From contig CM045763.1 of assembly GCA_025200525.1 (NCBI GenBank), forward strand, positions 156,432,246 through 156,496,245: a DNA stretch of 64,000 nucleotides, in the 5' to 3' direction. The notes beneath the pieces are model-generated. The model was given only the letters and a program-made list of their open reading frames with translations, was not told the origin of the DNA and did not search any database. Shown piece by piece: positions 46,621 through 57,525 of this stretch. Made by a program: the position numbers and the translations under genes. Position 1 is the stretch's first letter; every line of letters begins with the position of its first letter. The stretch comes from Camellia lanceoleosa. Lineage: Eukaryota; Streptophyta; Magnoliopsida; Ericales; Theaceae.

Positions 46621-49096
46621 TGTAACGACCCAGAAATCCTTTCCTCCGCTCGAGCGGAGGAGTGGCCGCTCGAGCGGACTTTTGGGGTTTCCAGCAATTT
46701 TTCAGACGGCCCGAGATTAGGAGTTGTGGTTCTCCGCCGGCGGGAGTTCGCCGGCCGACGACTTTGTTGGTCTCAAGGCTCGGCGCTCAAGCGTTACTTT
46801 GGGGTAAGTTTGATTCTGAAGCATGTGGATTCATTTTGATGTTCTTCTTAGTGTATTTGAAATGTTCTTACCTTATTTTGGGATATTAATTGAGATGATA
46901 AAATGATGGTAGAGTAAGATGGGATCAAAAACTTTATTTTGAATAATTTGTTTACGACCAACCGTCACTCATTTGCCCTTTTCTTTTTCCCCACTTTGAA
47001 TATGGATGTGAGGTTAGAACCATTGGAAAGCTTATTTCCGGGGCTTCAATTTGAACACAAGAACGACCTAAAACGGAGTTCGGATGGGAGAGTTACACCT
47101 ATTTGAAGTTTTGGAATCTGTGCTGGAACAGGTCCGCTCGAGCGGGAATATGGACGCTCGAGCGGGAATTACGGGACAGCAGCTCTAAAAACGGGATTTT
47201 GAGATCTTTTTCCACATTTTCTTTCCCCTCTCTTCTTTTCTCTTCTTCTAAGTCTGAAACCCTCCGAAACCCTAGCCTCAAACCCTTGATTCCCTCTATT
47301 TTGAACAACAATCCACCATGGTTTGGACATCAAGGATGAAAAATAAGAAAAGATCAATGCTTTTAACCGATTAGAACATGGATTTGCGAAGGTTTCTTCT
47401 CAAGCTTGCTCCTTTGTTGATTCTTGAGGTAAGGGTTCTAATATTCTTCAAGATTTACATTAAGAGCTAGAGTGGTAGTAGTTCCATTGTATTAATGTAT
47501 AAATTGCATTTTGGAGCAAATAGAGTAACTTATAAGATTTGGGAATTTCGGATTTGAAGCATGGAGGGGCCAATTGATGGGTTTAAATGATGAATTATGA
47601 ATCCTAGATGTTTAATCAATGGAAAAATTAGAATATAAAGTGTTGGGTTAATAAGTTAATTATTTCTTGAAATTTCAATATTTTCTTGGAACCCTAGGTT
47701 GATTAAGGATGATAACCAAAGAGTTGGTCCAAATCGAAAGTAGAATAATGAAATTGGGATATTGAATTAGGTATATACAAATTTAATTGGAATTTAGTGA
47801 TACTTGGAAATTATGTTTAAAATTCACGAATGAACTTTGTTTGAGTATTATGAATTATGTTTTAATGAGAAAGGAAATTGGGAAGAAAGGTTTGTTGATA
47901 ATGTGGATGAGGTAAACTTGGCTTTGGAATGTTGAATTGGGCCTTAGCAATTTAAATAGAATTATGTGGAATTATATTTGGTGGTATTGAGTTAAATAAT
48001 GCTAAATAGTGTGGATTATATTAATTGGAGATGATTATGTGAGGTTATGTTGATTATGTTGGGTTGTGTTAAATGTTGTTGAATTGACTTGTGTAGGGTT
48101 AACTACAGGGGCGGACCTAGCATCTAACCACTGTGAGTAATAGTACAAAGATATACATTTTATTTAGCATCGATAATTATTATCACTAACGCTCTGTTTC
48201 TTGTAAGTGTTACACGAACATGTTACACAAACATTTATGATGGTTGAAAGTCAATGTGAACGTTGAAAGGTCGGCATACATCGGTATGACTTTGAAATGA
48301 CCCTGTTCTGTCGATGATAAATAATAATTCTCTATTATCTATAAGCAATTCTTAATATATTAACTTCTGTTTGATTCAATGTATGTTTTGTGACATAATG
48401 TTCGTTGATGACATTCTGATTTCCTGGCCATAATATTAGCATATGTGTTGATTGGAACTCAATGAGAATGAAATGTTGAAAAGATATACGTACATAGTAG
48501 TATGTTACGGGCGTAAGGCTATTACAGGCGAAAGGCTATTACATTATTTCGGCCGATAAAATTTGCTCTTATTTTAAACTAGACCCATGTGTGTTTGAGA
48601 CATCTTTACGTAATGTAGTTAATCATATACTTCTGCGATTATATACTTTATTGTTTGAGTTGAACATTACATGATTTACGTACTATTATTCCGAGCTTGA
48701 CTCACTTTATTTTATGTACATTTACAGAGGCACTCAACGGGGTCAACCTTACCCTGTGGCTTCCGTTACCAGTTGCCAAGCCTTGAGTATCTAGATTCTT
48801 AGGCGTTGACCGTTCAAGTTATGGAGTTTTGCTAAGTTTTAATTTGTACCCTAAGTATTTATTAAGCTTGATGTATATGTATATGTATTTAACTATCTCC
48901 AGATATACGTCAATGTATATTTATCGCATTATGTTACATGCGTGATCCCGCATTTTAGTGGTAGCTCAATGGATATTATTTTATACTATTATATGATATT
49001 AAATGCTTCCGCTCGGGCCCCATAGATAATATTTATGTGTTTGGTGTCCATTTGAATGGGTCATGCCCAAATTTTAGGGGCGGATTTGGGGCGTGA
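46621..49096 (+). repeat. 5' LTR of the LARD-like element
   Basis: It starts TGTAACGACCCAGAAATCC and ends near GGGGCGTGA at 49096. CGCTCGAG palindromes lie at about 46647-46679 (CCGCTCGAGCGGAGG, CCGCTCGAGCGGAC) and 47130-47168. Differences from the 3' LTR are clustered in the first 190 and last 700 bases; the middle is almost the same. Confidence 0.88.
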
Positions 49097-52000
49097 TGTG
49101 GTATCGAGCACGAGTTGCTATCTCACACACGGATCCATTGAAATGTAGGATGTCTAGAAAAGACTTAGGCTTCATGCATGACATCCTTAGTGCATATGAA
49201 AAGACTGATAGCAACGTTAAGAGTAATTTGTTTACGTTAACGATTATGAGCCATGTCTATTATACGAAATGATTGATTTTTGAAAAGCCTATTTTGATGA
49301 CATTATGGTTGTTCCGCAATGATACTCGTTTTGCTTATGATATGACATGATGAGTCTTATTGACTTCTGGTGTGGAGCATAGTGCTGTACGGAACTAAGT
49401 GCTACACTTTAGTGGGAGCCACCTCTAGAATCCGTACGAGCCACCTCTTGAGTCCATACACACTTCTGTATATTCCTGATATATCTGTGCCAAAAGGCTA
49501 TCTGGGCTGAAAAGCCAATCTGATAATTCTGGGCCAACATGCCAATCTGTTAAAATGGTATAAGTAATTGTGGCACCCTTAATTCCTATGGCCCTCGCAT
49601 GGGTAACAATACTGCAGTGGCCTATATTTCTGGTAATACCGTGGCTATTGGTATCAATTTTGTGGTCTTGGACCTACATTTGTGGTCTTGGACCTACTGT
49701 TGTGGTCATTGGACCTACATTTGTGGTCTTGGACCTACATTTGTGGTCTTGGACCTACGATCCGATAGTTAGCCATATATGATCTTATGCAAAATTTAAA
49801 TATGAATATGATTATGAGCATATATCTGAATCTGTTTCAGTTGTCATAAATTGCTTAAACACTAAGTATGAAAGATTTAGTTATGATATAGTGATGTCTT
49901 TCTTGTTATGGTATTGTTTGGACCTATGATTTAAAAAGGTATTGTGATATGTATTTTGATAAGTTGTGTTTTGGATAATAGTTGGACCCATGTAAGAAGT
50001 GGCTTATTCTATTCTGTTAAGTGCACGATAATGACATGATATGACAAGCACTGCTTCATTTTCTGATACGTTATGTTACGAATTAAGGAATGATGATCCA
50101 TGTATGTAAAAGTATTAAGGGCCCTTGCCCGGGGGTAAAAATACCGTGGTATAAGTATGTTACAAGATATCTCTTGCCACCGACGGTCTTGTACGGGTGG
50201 ATTATGATCAAGTATAAGTTCTGATTTTTGTTTCTGATTCAAGAATAACTAAGAATCTGTACGAATTATGCTATGTCATAACATGATGTGGATTGATAGT
50301 GTCGAATGAGTTCAGGTTACGTGTAATTGGGATTGGGTTGTGAAATCTGTGATTTGTGATATGTAAGGGTAGTAAAAAAAAAAAAAAAAAAAAGGTAAGA
50401 AAAATGGCAGCTGTTGACTACTTCGAAGTCAACCTAAATGATCGGTAAGTAGCTAAGCTACTGCAGGAATTCAAATTCTGTTTTTGTATATTAAGTGACT
50501 TAAGATTGAGAAAATCATTCCTGTGAACTATTTTATGTAACTATGCAAATGTTAGAGGTTGTGACATTGTTCTATATCACCTATATGGAAGTTATGATGT
50601 GAACTGTTTTGCACGATCTCGTGGGTTCTGGTGGAAATAAAGGACATGGAAATATTCCATTTTGTTAAGGACATTTACCTTCTCTTACATGTTTAGACAA
50701 CTTTGGACAATATTCACTACATGATTACAAATTGATTGACTACCACATTGAATTAATATTAAGAATTCTGAACCGGGATGTCACGAAATCAAATTGCTCC
50801 TTTGTTATACGATTGCGTAAGTTGTTGCTTTTATAGACTCTGGAAGGATGTGATTTTTTTATGGTTACTGTATACGTAATAAGAGTTATAATGATATGAA
50901 TGAACTTGGTAGAATCTACGTACGAGGACTAACTGGAAGCTCTATGTATGTTAACTAACCGGGCCCAATGATTGGTCTCTATTTTCTGCTCGACCGTTTG
51001 TTGATCCACTATAATTATAAGTTGTAAAGACGAAACCATGTGAGTGACGTTGTCTCTTCCAGTGAGAAACGGAAGAATTGTTTGAATAGGGAAAGGGGAA
51101 CCAAATGAATTTGTGTTATAACAAGAAAAGCGCTAGTAAAGGAAAATGTTATACCTTACGATTATGAATGATTAGTCAAGTATGATTTTGAATTCAATAT
51201 GACGGCATGATCAGGTGTCTATAATGGGGATTTTTCTTCCCACCATTCAGATTTCGTCAAGAAGTAGAGAATGTGATTTAAAACCTACGTAATGCTATGA
51301 TCTTAGTATATTTTCGTAAATGGAAGATGTGGTACCTCTTAGGCAGAACCTTATTTGGTAAGTTCTGAAATCTGATCCAATGATGCATAATCGGATTTAA
51401 GTCTAACCATGTAATTAAGTTACTTGGGAACTACGTAATGGTCAGGGACCACCGAGTAAACTGCATTAGAAGATAAGTTCGAACATGTACTCTCTAATTA
51501 AAATTATGTATGGAACTATTACAGATGGGCTGACTTAGTTAGAGCCTTTGTGGAGGGTACTTTCATTACGAGTGAACTTAATGCATGTTGTGGGAACTCA
51601 TTTCGCATAATTGAATAAGAAATTTGAAACCTTAAAGGGTTAATTATCTGAAATTGATTATTATCTGTGACCAGCATAATTCTTATGTAATCTTAAGTAT
51701 GTTTACGAGATTTCCATTTTGGAATGCTTAAACGATTGGATTGTATCCCATATGTTTTATGTATGACCATCTATATATATATATATCCAAGTCTTCTTAC
51801 GCCTAGAAAGAAATAAGGATTGAAAAGAAAAGAAGTAAATGAGAAAGTGAAAAGGGTGTATAGATTTTAAAGTTTAAGGTATGTTGAGCTTTTGATTGAC
51901 CTATCTTGAAGTTGAGTAGGAGCCTCTATGTGAGTGTCTTTAAGGGGTAATTGTATGATGGTCCTCACTATTCTATGTTTTTAGTGTCAATGAATAAAGA

Positions 52001-52297
52001 GTTGGTGATGCCGCTAATTGAAGTGCAATTGAATTTTGGTGATGGACCGTACAATGTGAATTGTCTTTGAAATTGAGAAGTTGTTATGGGCCTTGAGATT
52101 ATAATTGGTTAGTATTGTTCCTTGCCCGTTGAAATTTTGATGCGTATATGTTGATCGAAAGTATTTGTGATCCTTTTCTATCCCAAGTGTGGATCTAGTT
52201 TTGGAACATTACAGGGTGTGTTTCTGTATATGTTTGACCTATTTTCTATTTGGTTTTCTCAAATTTCGAGGACGAAATTTTTGTAAGGAGGGAAGGA
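49097..52297 (+). other. Interior of the LARD-like element, no gene
   Basis: It begins with a primer-site-like TGGTATCGAGC (49099-49109), one base short of TGGTATCAGAGC. It contains a minisatellite (49661-49762) and an A run at 50369-50391. Open frames do not exceed about 77 codons and lack known motifs. It ends with a purine-rich AAGGAGGGAAGGA that abuts the 3' LTR. Confidence 0.75.
49661..49762 (+). repeat. 20-bp minisatellite
   Basis: TGTGGTCTTGGACCTACATT repeats about five times, with one TGTGGTCATTGGACCTACA variant. The surrounding text (49488-49560) also has repeated GGCCAA / GCCAATCTG words. Confidence 0.85.
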
Positions 52298-54765
52298 TGT
52301 AACGACCCAGAAATCCTTTCCTCCGCTCGGCGGAGGGCGCTCGAGCGGACTTTGGGGTTTCAGCAATTTTTGACGGCACGAGATTCAGGAGTTGTGGTTC
52401 TCCGCTCGGCGGGAGTTCTTCGGCCGGGCGACTTTGTTGTCTCAAGGCTCGGCGCAAGGTTGGCCTGGTAAGTTTGATTCTGAAGCATGTGGATTCATTT
52501 TGATGTTCTTCTTAGTGTATTTGAAATGTTCTTACCTTATTTTGGGATATTAATTGAGATGATAAAATGATGGTAGAGTAAGATGGGATCAAAAACTTTA
52601 TTTTGAATAATTTGTTTACGACCAACCGTCACTCATTTGCCCTTTTCTTTTCCCCACTTTGAATATGGATGTGAGGTTAGAACCATTGGAAAGCTTATTT
52701 CCGGGGCTTCAATTTGAACACAAGAACGACCTAAAGCGGAGTTCGGATGGGAGAGTTACACCTATTTGAAGTTTTGGAATCTGTCTTTGAGCAGTCCGCT
52801 CGAGCAGGAATATGGACGCTCGAGCAGGAATTACGGGACAGCAGCTCTAAAAACAGGATTTTGAGATCTTTTTCCACATTTTCTTTCCCTCTCTTCTTTT
52901 CTCTTCTTCTAAGTCTGAAACCCTCCGAAACCCTAGCCTCAAACCCTTGATTCCCTATTTTGAACAACAATCCACCATGGTTTGGACATCAAGGATGAAA
53001 AATAAGAAAAGATCAATGCTTTTAACCGATTAGAACATGGATTTGAAGGTTTCTTCTCAAGCTTGCTCCTTTGTTGATTCTTGAGGTAAGGGTTCTAATA
53101 TTCTTCAAGATTTACATTAAGAGCTAGAGTGGTAGTAGTTCCATTGTATTAATGTATAAATTGCATTTTGGAGCAAATAGAGTAACTTATAAGATTTGGG
53201 AATTTGGATTTGAAGCATGGAGGGGCTAATTGATGGGTTTAAATGATGAATTATGAATCCTAGATGTTTAATCAATGGAAAAATTAGAATATAAAGTGTT
53301 GGGTTAATAAGTTAATTATTTCTTGAAATTTCAATATTTTCTTGGAACCCTAGGTTGATTAAGGATGATAACCAAAGAGTTGGTCCAAATCGAAAGTAGA
53401 ATAATGTAATTGGGATATTGAATTAGGTATATACAAATTTAATTGGAATTTAGTGATACTTGGAAATTATGTTTAAAATTCTGAATGAACTTTGTTTGAG
53501 TATTATGAATTATGTTTTAATGAGAAAGGAAATTGGGAAGAAAGGTTTGTTGATAATGTGGATGAGGTAAACTTGGCTTTGGAATGTTGAATTGGGCCTT
53601 AGCAATTTAAATAGAATTATGTGGAATTATATTTGGTGGTATTGAGTTAAATAACGCTAAATAGTGTGGATTATATTAATTGGAGATGATTATGTGAGGT
53701 TATGTTGATTATGTTGGGTTGTGTTAAATGTTGTTGAATTGACTTGTGTAGGGTTAACTACAGGGGCGGACCTAGCATCTAACCACTGTGAGTAATAGTA
53801 CAAAGATATACATTTTATTTAGCATCGATAATTATTATCACTAACGCTCTGTTTCTTGTAAGTGTTACACGAACATGTTACACAAACATTTATGATGGTT
53901 GAAAGTCAATGTGAACGTTGAAAGGTCGGCATACATCGGTATGACTTTGAAATGACCCTGTTCTGTCGATGATAAATAATAATTCTCTATTATCTATAAG
54001 CAATTCTTAATATATTAACTTCTGTTTGATTCAATGTATGTTTTGTGACATAATGTTCGTTGATGACATTCTGATTTCCGTCAGTTACAATATTAGCATA
54101 TGTGTTGATTGGAACTCAATGAGAATGAAATGTTGAAAAGATATACGTACATAGTAGTATGTTCTGGGCCGTAAGGCTATTCTGGGCCGAAAGGCTATTA
54201 CATTATTTACGGGCGATAAAATTTGCTCATTCACGGAAACTAGACCCATGTGTGTTTGAGACATCTTTACAGAATGTAGTTAATCATATACTTCTGCAGT
54301 TATATACTTTATTGTTTGAGTTGAACATTACATGATTTACGTACTATTATTCACTGAGCTTGACTCACTTTATTTTATGTCTGTTTCTGTAGGCACTCAA
54401 CCTGGGGGTCAACCTTAACCTGGCTTCGTTACGGTTGCCAAGCCTTGAGTATCTAGATTCTTAGGCGTTGACCGTTCAAGTTATGGAGTTTTGCTAAGTT
54501 TTAATTTGTACCCTAAGTATTTATTAAGCTTGATGTATATGTATATGTATTTAACTATCTCCAGATATACGTCAATGTATATTTATCTGCATTATGTTCT
54601 GTCTGTGATCCTGGCATTTTAGTGGTAGCTCAATGGATATTATTTTATACTATTATATGCTATTAAATGCTTCCGTTCAGGCCCCATAGATAATATTTAA
54701 CAGGTTTGGTGTCCATTTCGAATGGGTCATGCCCAAATTTTTAGGGGCGGATTTGGGGCGTGACA
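52298..54765 (+). repeat. 3' LTR of the LARD-like element
   Basis: It starts TGTAACGACCCAGAAATCC after AGGAGGGAAGGA and ends GGCGTGACA at the target duplication. It pairs with 46621-49096. Module-like words at 52323-52346 and 52797-52829 are partly degraded (CCGCTCGGCGG, CGCTCGAGCAGG). Confidence 0.9.
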
Positions 54766-56395
54766 GTACTGGAGTTGAAGTTCACTGCGGGACTGATCTG
54801 ACAACTGCAAAAGACACCATTTTGGCTGATGGTAGAGGCGATCCACGTCTACGATCTGAATCTGAAGGCATTCAAAAATGTGATGTGACGGTGTGCAGTT
54901 TAATTCCATTGTACAACCCAGCACACAAGAAATTTTACATCGACAGGAGTGGGCTACCTTTATGAAACAACAACATCCGATTAATTTTTTGGGGTTTAAT
55001 ATGGGAAAGAAACACTGGATCTTTCACACGGGGTGAAGACGCCATCTGATTTTATACAACGGCGGTGTCCGAAAGTTGGCCGAATCTCCTCCAAAGTGAT
55101 TAAGGATTTACTTGTAAAAGCGATGTGTGGGCAGCTCCATCAAGGTATGGCCAATAGTTTACACTAATGAGTCAGTATGGATTTTGTTAATTTTGTTGTA
55201 ATGGATGTGATGTTTTGTAGGTGAATTGTGGTAAACTAGCTGCTACAATTTTCGAACATTATTTCGTGAAGTTGAGTCTGGTCGAAGTTACGCCCAAGAA
55301 GGATGAGACAATAGTCTTAGAGGTTGAGCCGGTGAGTTTGTGAGATGGTGTTAAAGGGGGGGATGATGTGGAACCAATTTTTGACTATTGGAAACCTGAT
55401 TTGCTACATGGAGAGGATGTTGAATTCAAGCCGATTAATACCCCAGATGGTAAACATAATGGAGAGAGTGATTGTGACAAGAAGGAGTTCGTTAAGATGT
55501 TAGCTGCAGGGAAAACGTAGCCGATACTGTTCCCTAACCTGCTAGACATGTCAAGCACACCTATTGAGGAAGCCATCCACAACAACAAAAATGAAGCCAC
55601 TGAGCAACTCAGCAGTGCTTCACATAGAATTGAAGAGTTGGAAAGCGAAGTTAGAGCCAAGTCTAAACGTGTTCGGGAGTTGGATGGTAGGGTTGAGTCA
55701 ATGGATAGGATGCTTGGTGCATAGGCTACAAATCTGTTTATTGGGTTAGATAGTGGTATAGTGGCGAAGGATGCTAAAATCGTACGGTTGAACAAGCTGG
55801 TCGGGCAAATAGAAGAAACAATACATAATTTGGAAGATCACGTTGACAACCGTGAGGTTCATGCAGTCACACAATCAGTTGCAAAGGATATCTCAAACAT
55901 AAGAACACCATTAGACTGTCTAACGGAGAAGGCCAGTAGGTCAGCGAAGTAACAAGCAGCGGTAGTGTGAAACGTTCTACGTCACCGAGCAGCACTTCCG
56001 TCCTCATTGTTCAAGTAGCAACTGAATGTGTTTCAGTTATGGACGAGTTGAAAGTTGTTAATGAACGAGGTGTGAAGCCTGCTGGACACGGATTCCTTCC
56101 ATCATCAGGTGACAATGAACACCTCCCTATTACTCAAGTCATGGTGGGCCAGGAAGTTGGTGTTGATTGTGTAGTTAGTGGGGACAGTGTGAAACGTTTG
56201 CACTGTATGCCCGAATCGTTGATGACATTGCTGATAAGGTGTGTTAAGAACAAGCCAATGGGGGAATCCAAACTATCTGATTATCACACCAAGTTTGTTA
56301 GCCCGAGGTTGGTAGATGATAGTGTTAAGGTCAAAAATTTTGATGGAATGCTGGTCGCAACGTTGGATTGTCCACAGCAGGGATCGAAAATGTAA

Positions 56396-56437
56396 GAGTA
56401 GTGGATGTCAACTTTGATTTCTTGATTTTGTTGTCAT

Positions 56438-56473
<36 letters not shown>

Positions 56474-57525
56474 TAGTGTAATAAAATTGGTGTGTTTGTG
56501 ATGGAATTGTGTTGCAGGTTGAATTGTGCAATTATGGTTTGTTTCATCATCTGTCAACACATTAATGGCGTCAAAATTGACAACTTCATAGACAAACTTA
56601 CGCCAATGCATGTGGTTTTTGAATCTTGTTTTTGTTCTTTGAAATTTAGCGGGACGTTTTGGTTTGTAATGTGTTTGGGTAGTTTGAGGGTGGTGCACGA
56701 TGTGGATATCGTGTTGTTAGTTCTATTTTGAAATGGATGTGTTAGATGACTTGGTCATTGTTTTGAATTCCAGTCACATATCGTGGGCCTTATTTGGATA
56801 ATAAATTATGTTGATGTCGTTATGAATTGATAACGCACAATGTGGATATCATTTTGTTAGTTATATGACTTGGTCATTGTTTTGAATTCCAACCATGCAT
56901 TGTGGACCTTATTTTGATAATCAATTATCATTATATCGTTATGAATTGAAAACATTTTGCATAAATGTGGTGCAAATGAGTATGAGGTGAATAATTATTT
57001 AGGCAGTCATTTAGAAAATAATTATAGTTGTTGTATGTATTGTGGACGTACATGTACATGTAGTATGTTCTATGTGAATAGTATGCCACACATCGTAATG
57101 TTATTCTAACACCAAACGTGAAGTAAATAGAAGCTAGTGGTGGAACAGTTAATAAAGACATCCAAAACAAGACTGCCAAAGATGGGTGTTAGCAATGAAC
57201 CATCCCAATATTATGAACAACAACCTGTATACCGCAAAATGATTGCGGTCCCAATCCCGGGTTTTATGAGAAAAAAAAAAAAACACATTTCGAATAACAT
57301 TCATGCCAGATGATGTGAACAAAATGTTACTAATATGGAAATTTAATTAATTTATTGTCGTGTACGCCACGAATTAGGAAATAACATAATAACAATATAA
57401 TTTAGGCAGTAACGCGTACGATATAATCACGTGCTACCAATGCAAACGTAGATGGCATATGGAGCTACGTTAATATTTTTTGATAAATTGGCACTGACGT
57501 GGACCCATCATACGTGTGTAACACG
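56396..57525. other. MULE-2 gap between the convergent genes
   Basis: A 33-base T run lies at about 56440-56472. An imperfect tandem duplication lies at about 56695-56948: ATGTGGATATCGTGTTGTTAG and ATGTGGATATCATTTTGTTAG, then GACTTGGTCATTGTTTTGAA twice. The rest is AT-rich with no gene. Confidence 0.5.

Larger units (their letters stand above)
46621..54765 (+). mobile_element. Non-autonomous gypsy-derived LTR element (LARD-like), 8145 bp
   Basis: It is flanked by GTACT (46616-46620, 54766-54770). It has two LTRs of about 2.47 kb starting TGTAACGACCCAG; the 3' LTR ends GGCGTGACA. A primer-site-like TGGTATCGAGC follows the 5' LTR. The 3.2-kb interior has no long open frame and no gag, reverse transcriptase or integrase motif. 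It ends TTTCGAGGACGAAATTTTTG just before the purine tract, a sequence typical of the end of gypsy polyproteins. That makes it a derivative that lost its genes and would need proteins from a relative. Confidence 0.88.
46406..56395 (+). pseudogene. Second gene of MULE-2: coiled-coil protein remnant, split by an 8.1-kb insertion
   Basis: A frame starts MPDGMDQPTSLEGEHHV at 46406 and stops after 25 codons. Other pieces lie at 54771-54964 (VEVHCGTDLTTAKDTILADG...) and 55373-55950. The last reads through two stops as an acidic segment followed by heptad-like IEELESEVRAKSKRVRELDG and LVGQIEETIHNLEDHVDN, a likely coiled coil. A further open frame runs 55967-56395. It converges on the minus-strand transposase, as second genes do in some MULEs. 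I do not recognise the family. The 46621-54765 element with TSD GTACT interrupts it. Whether these pieces belong to one gene is inference. Confidence 0.45.

Noticed and set aside
56331..56698. Open frames with a long Lys run near 56.45 kb
   Set aside because: They are the translation of a poly-T tract on the minus strand, between the convergent MULE-2 genes.
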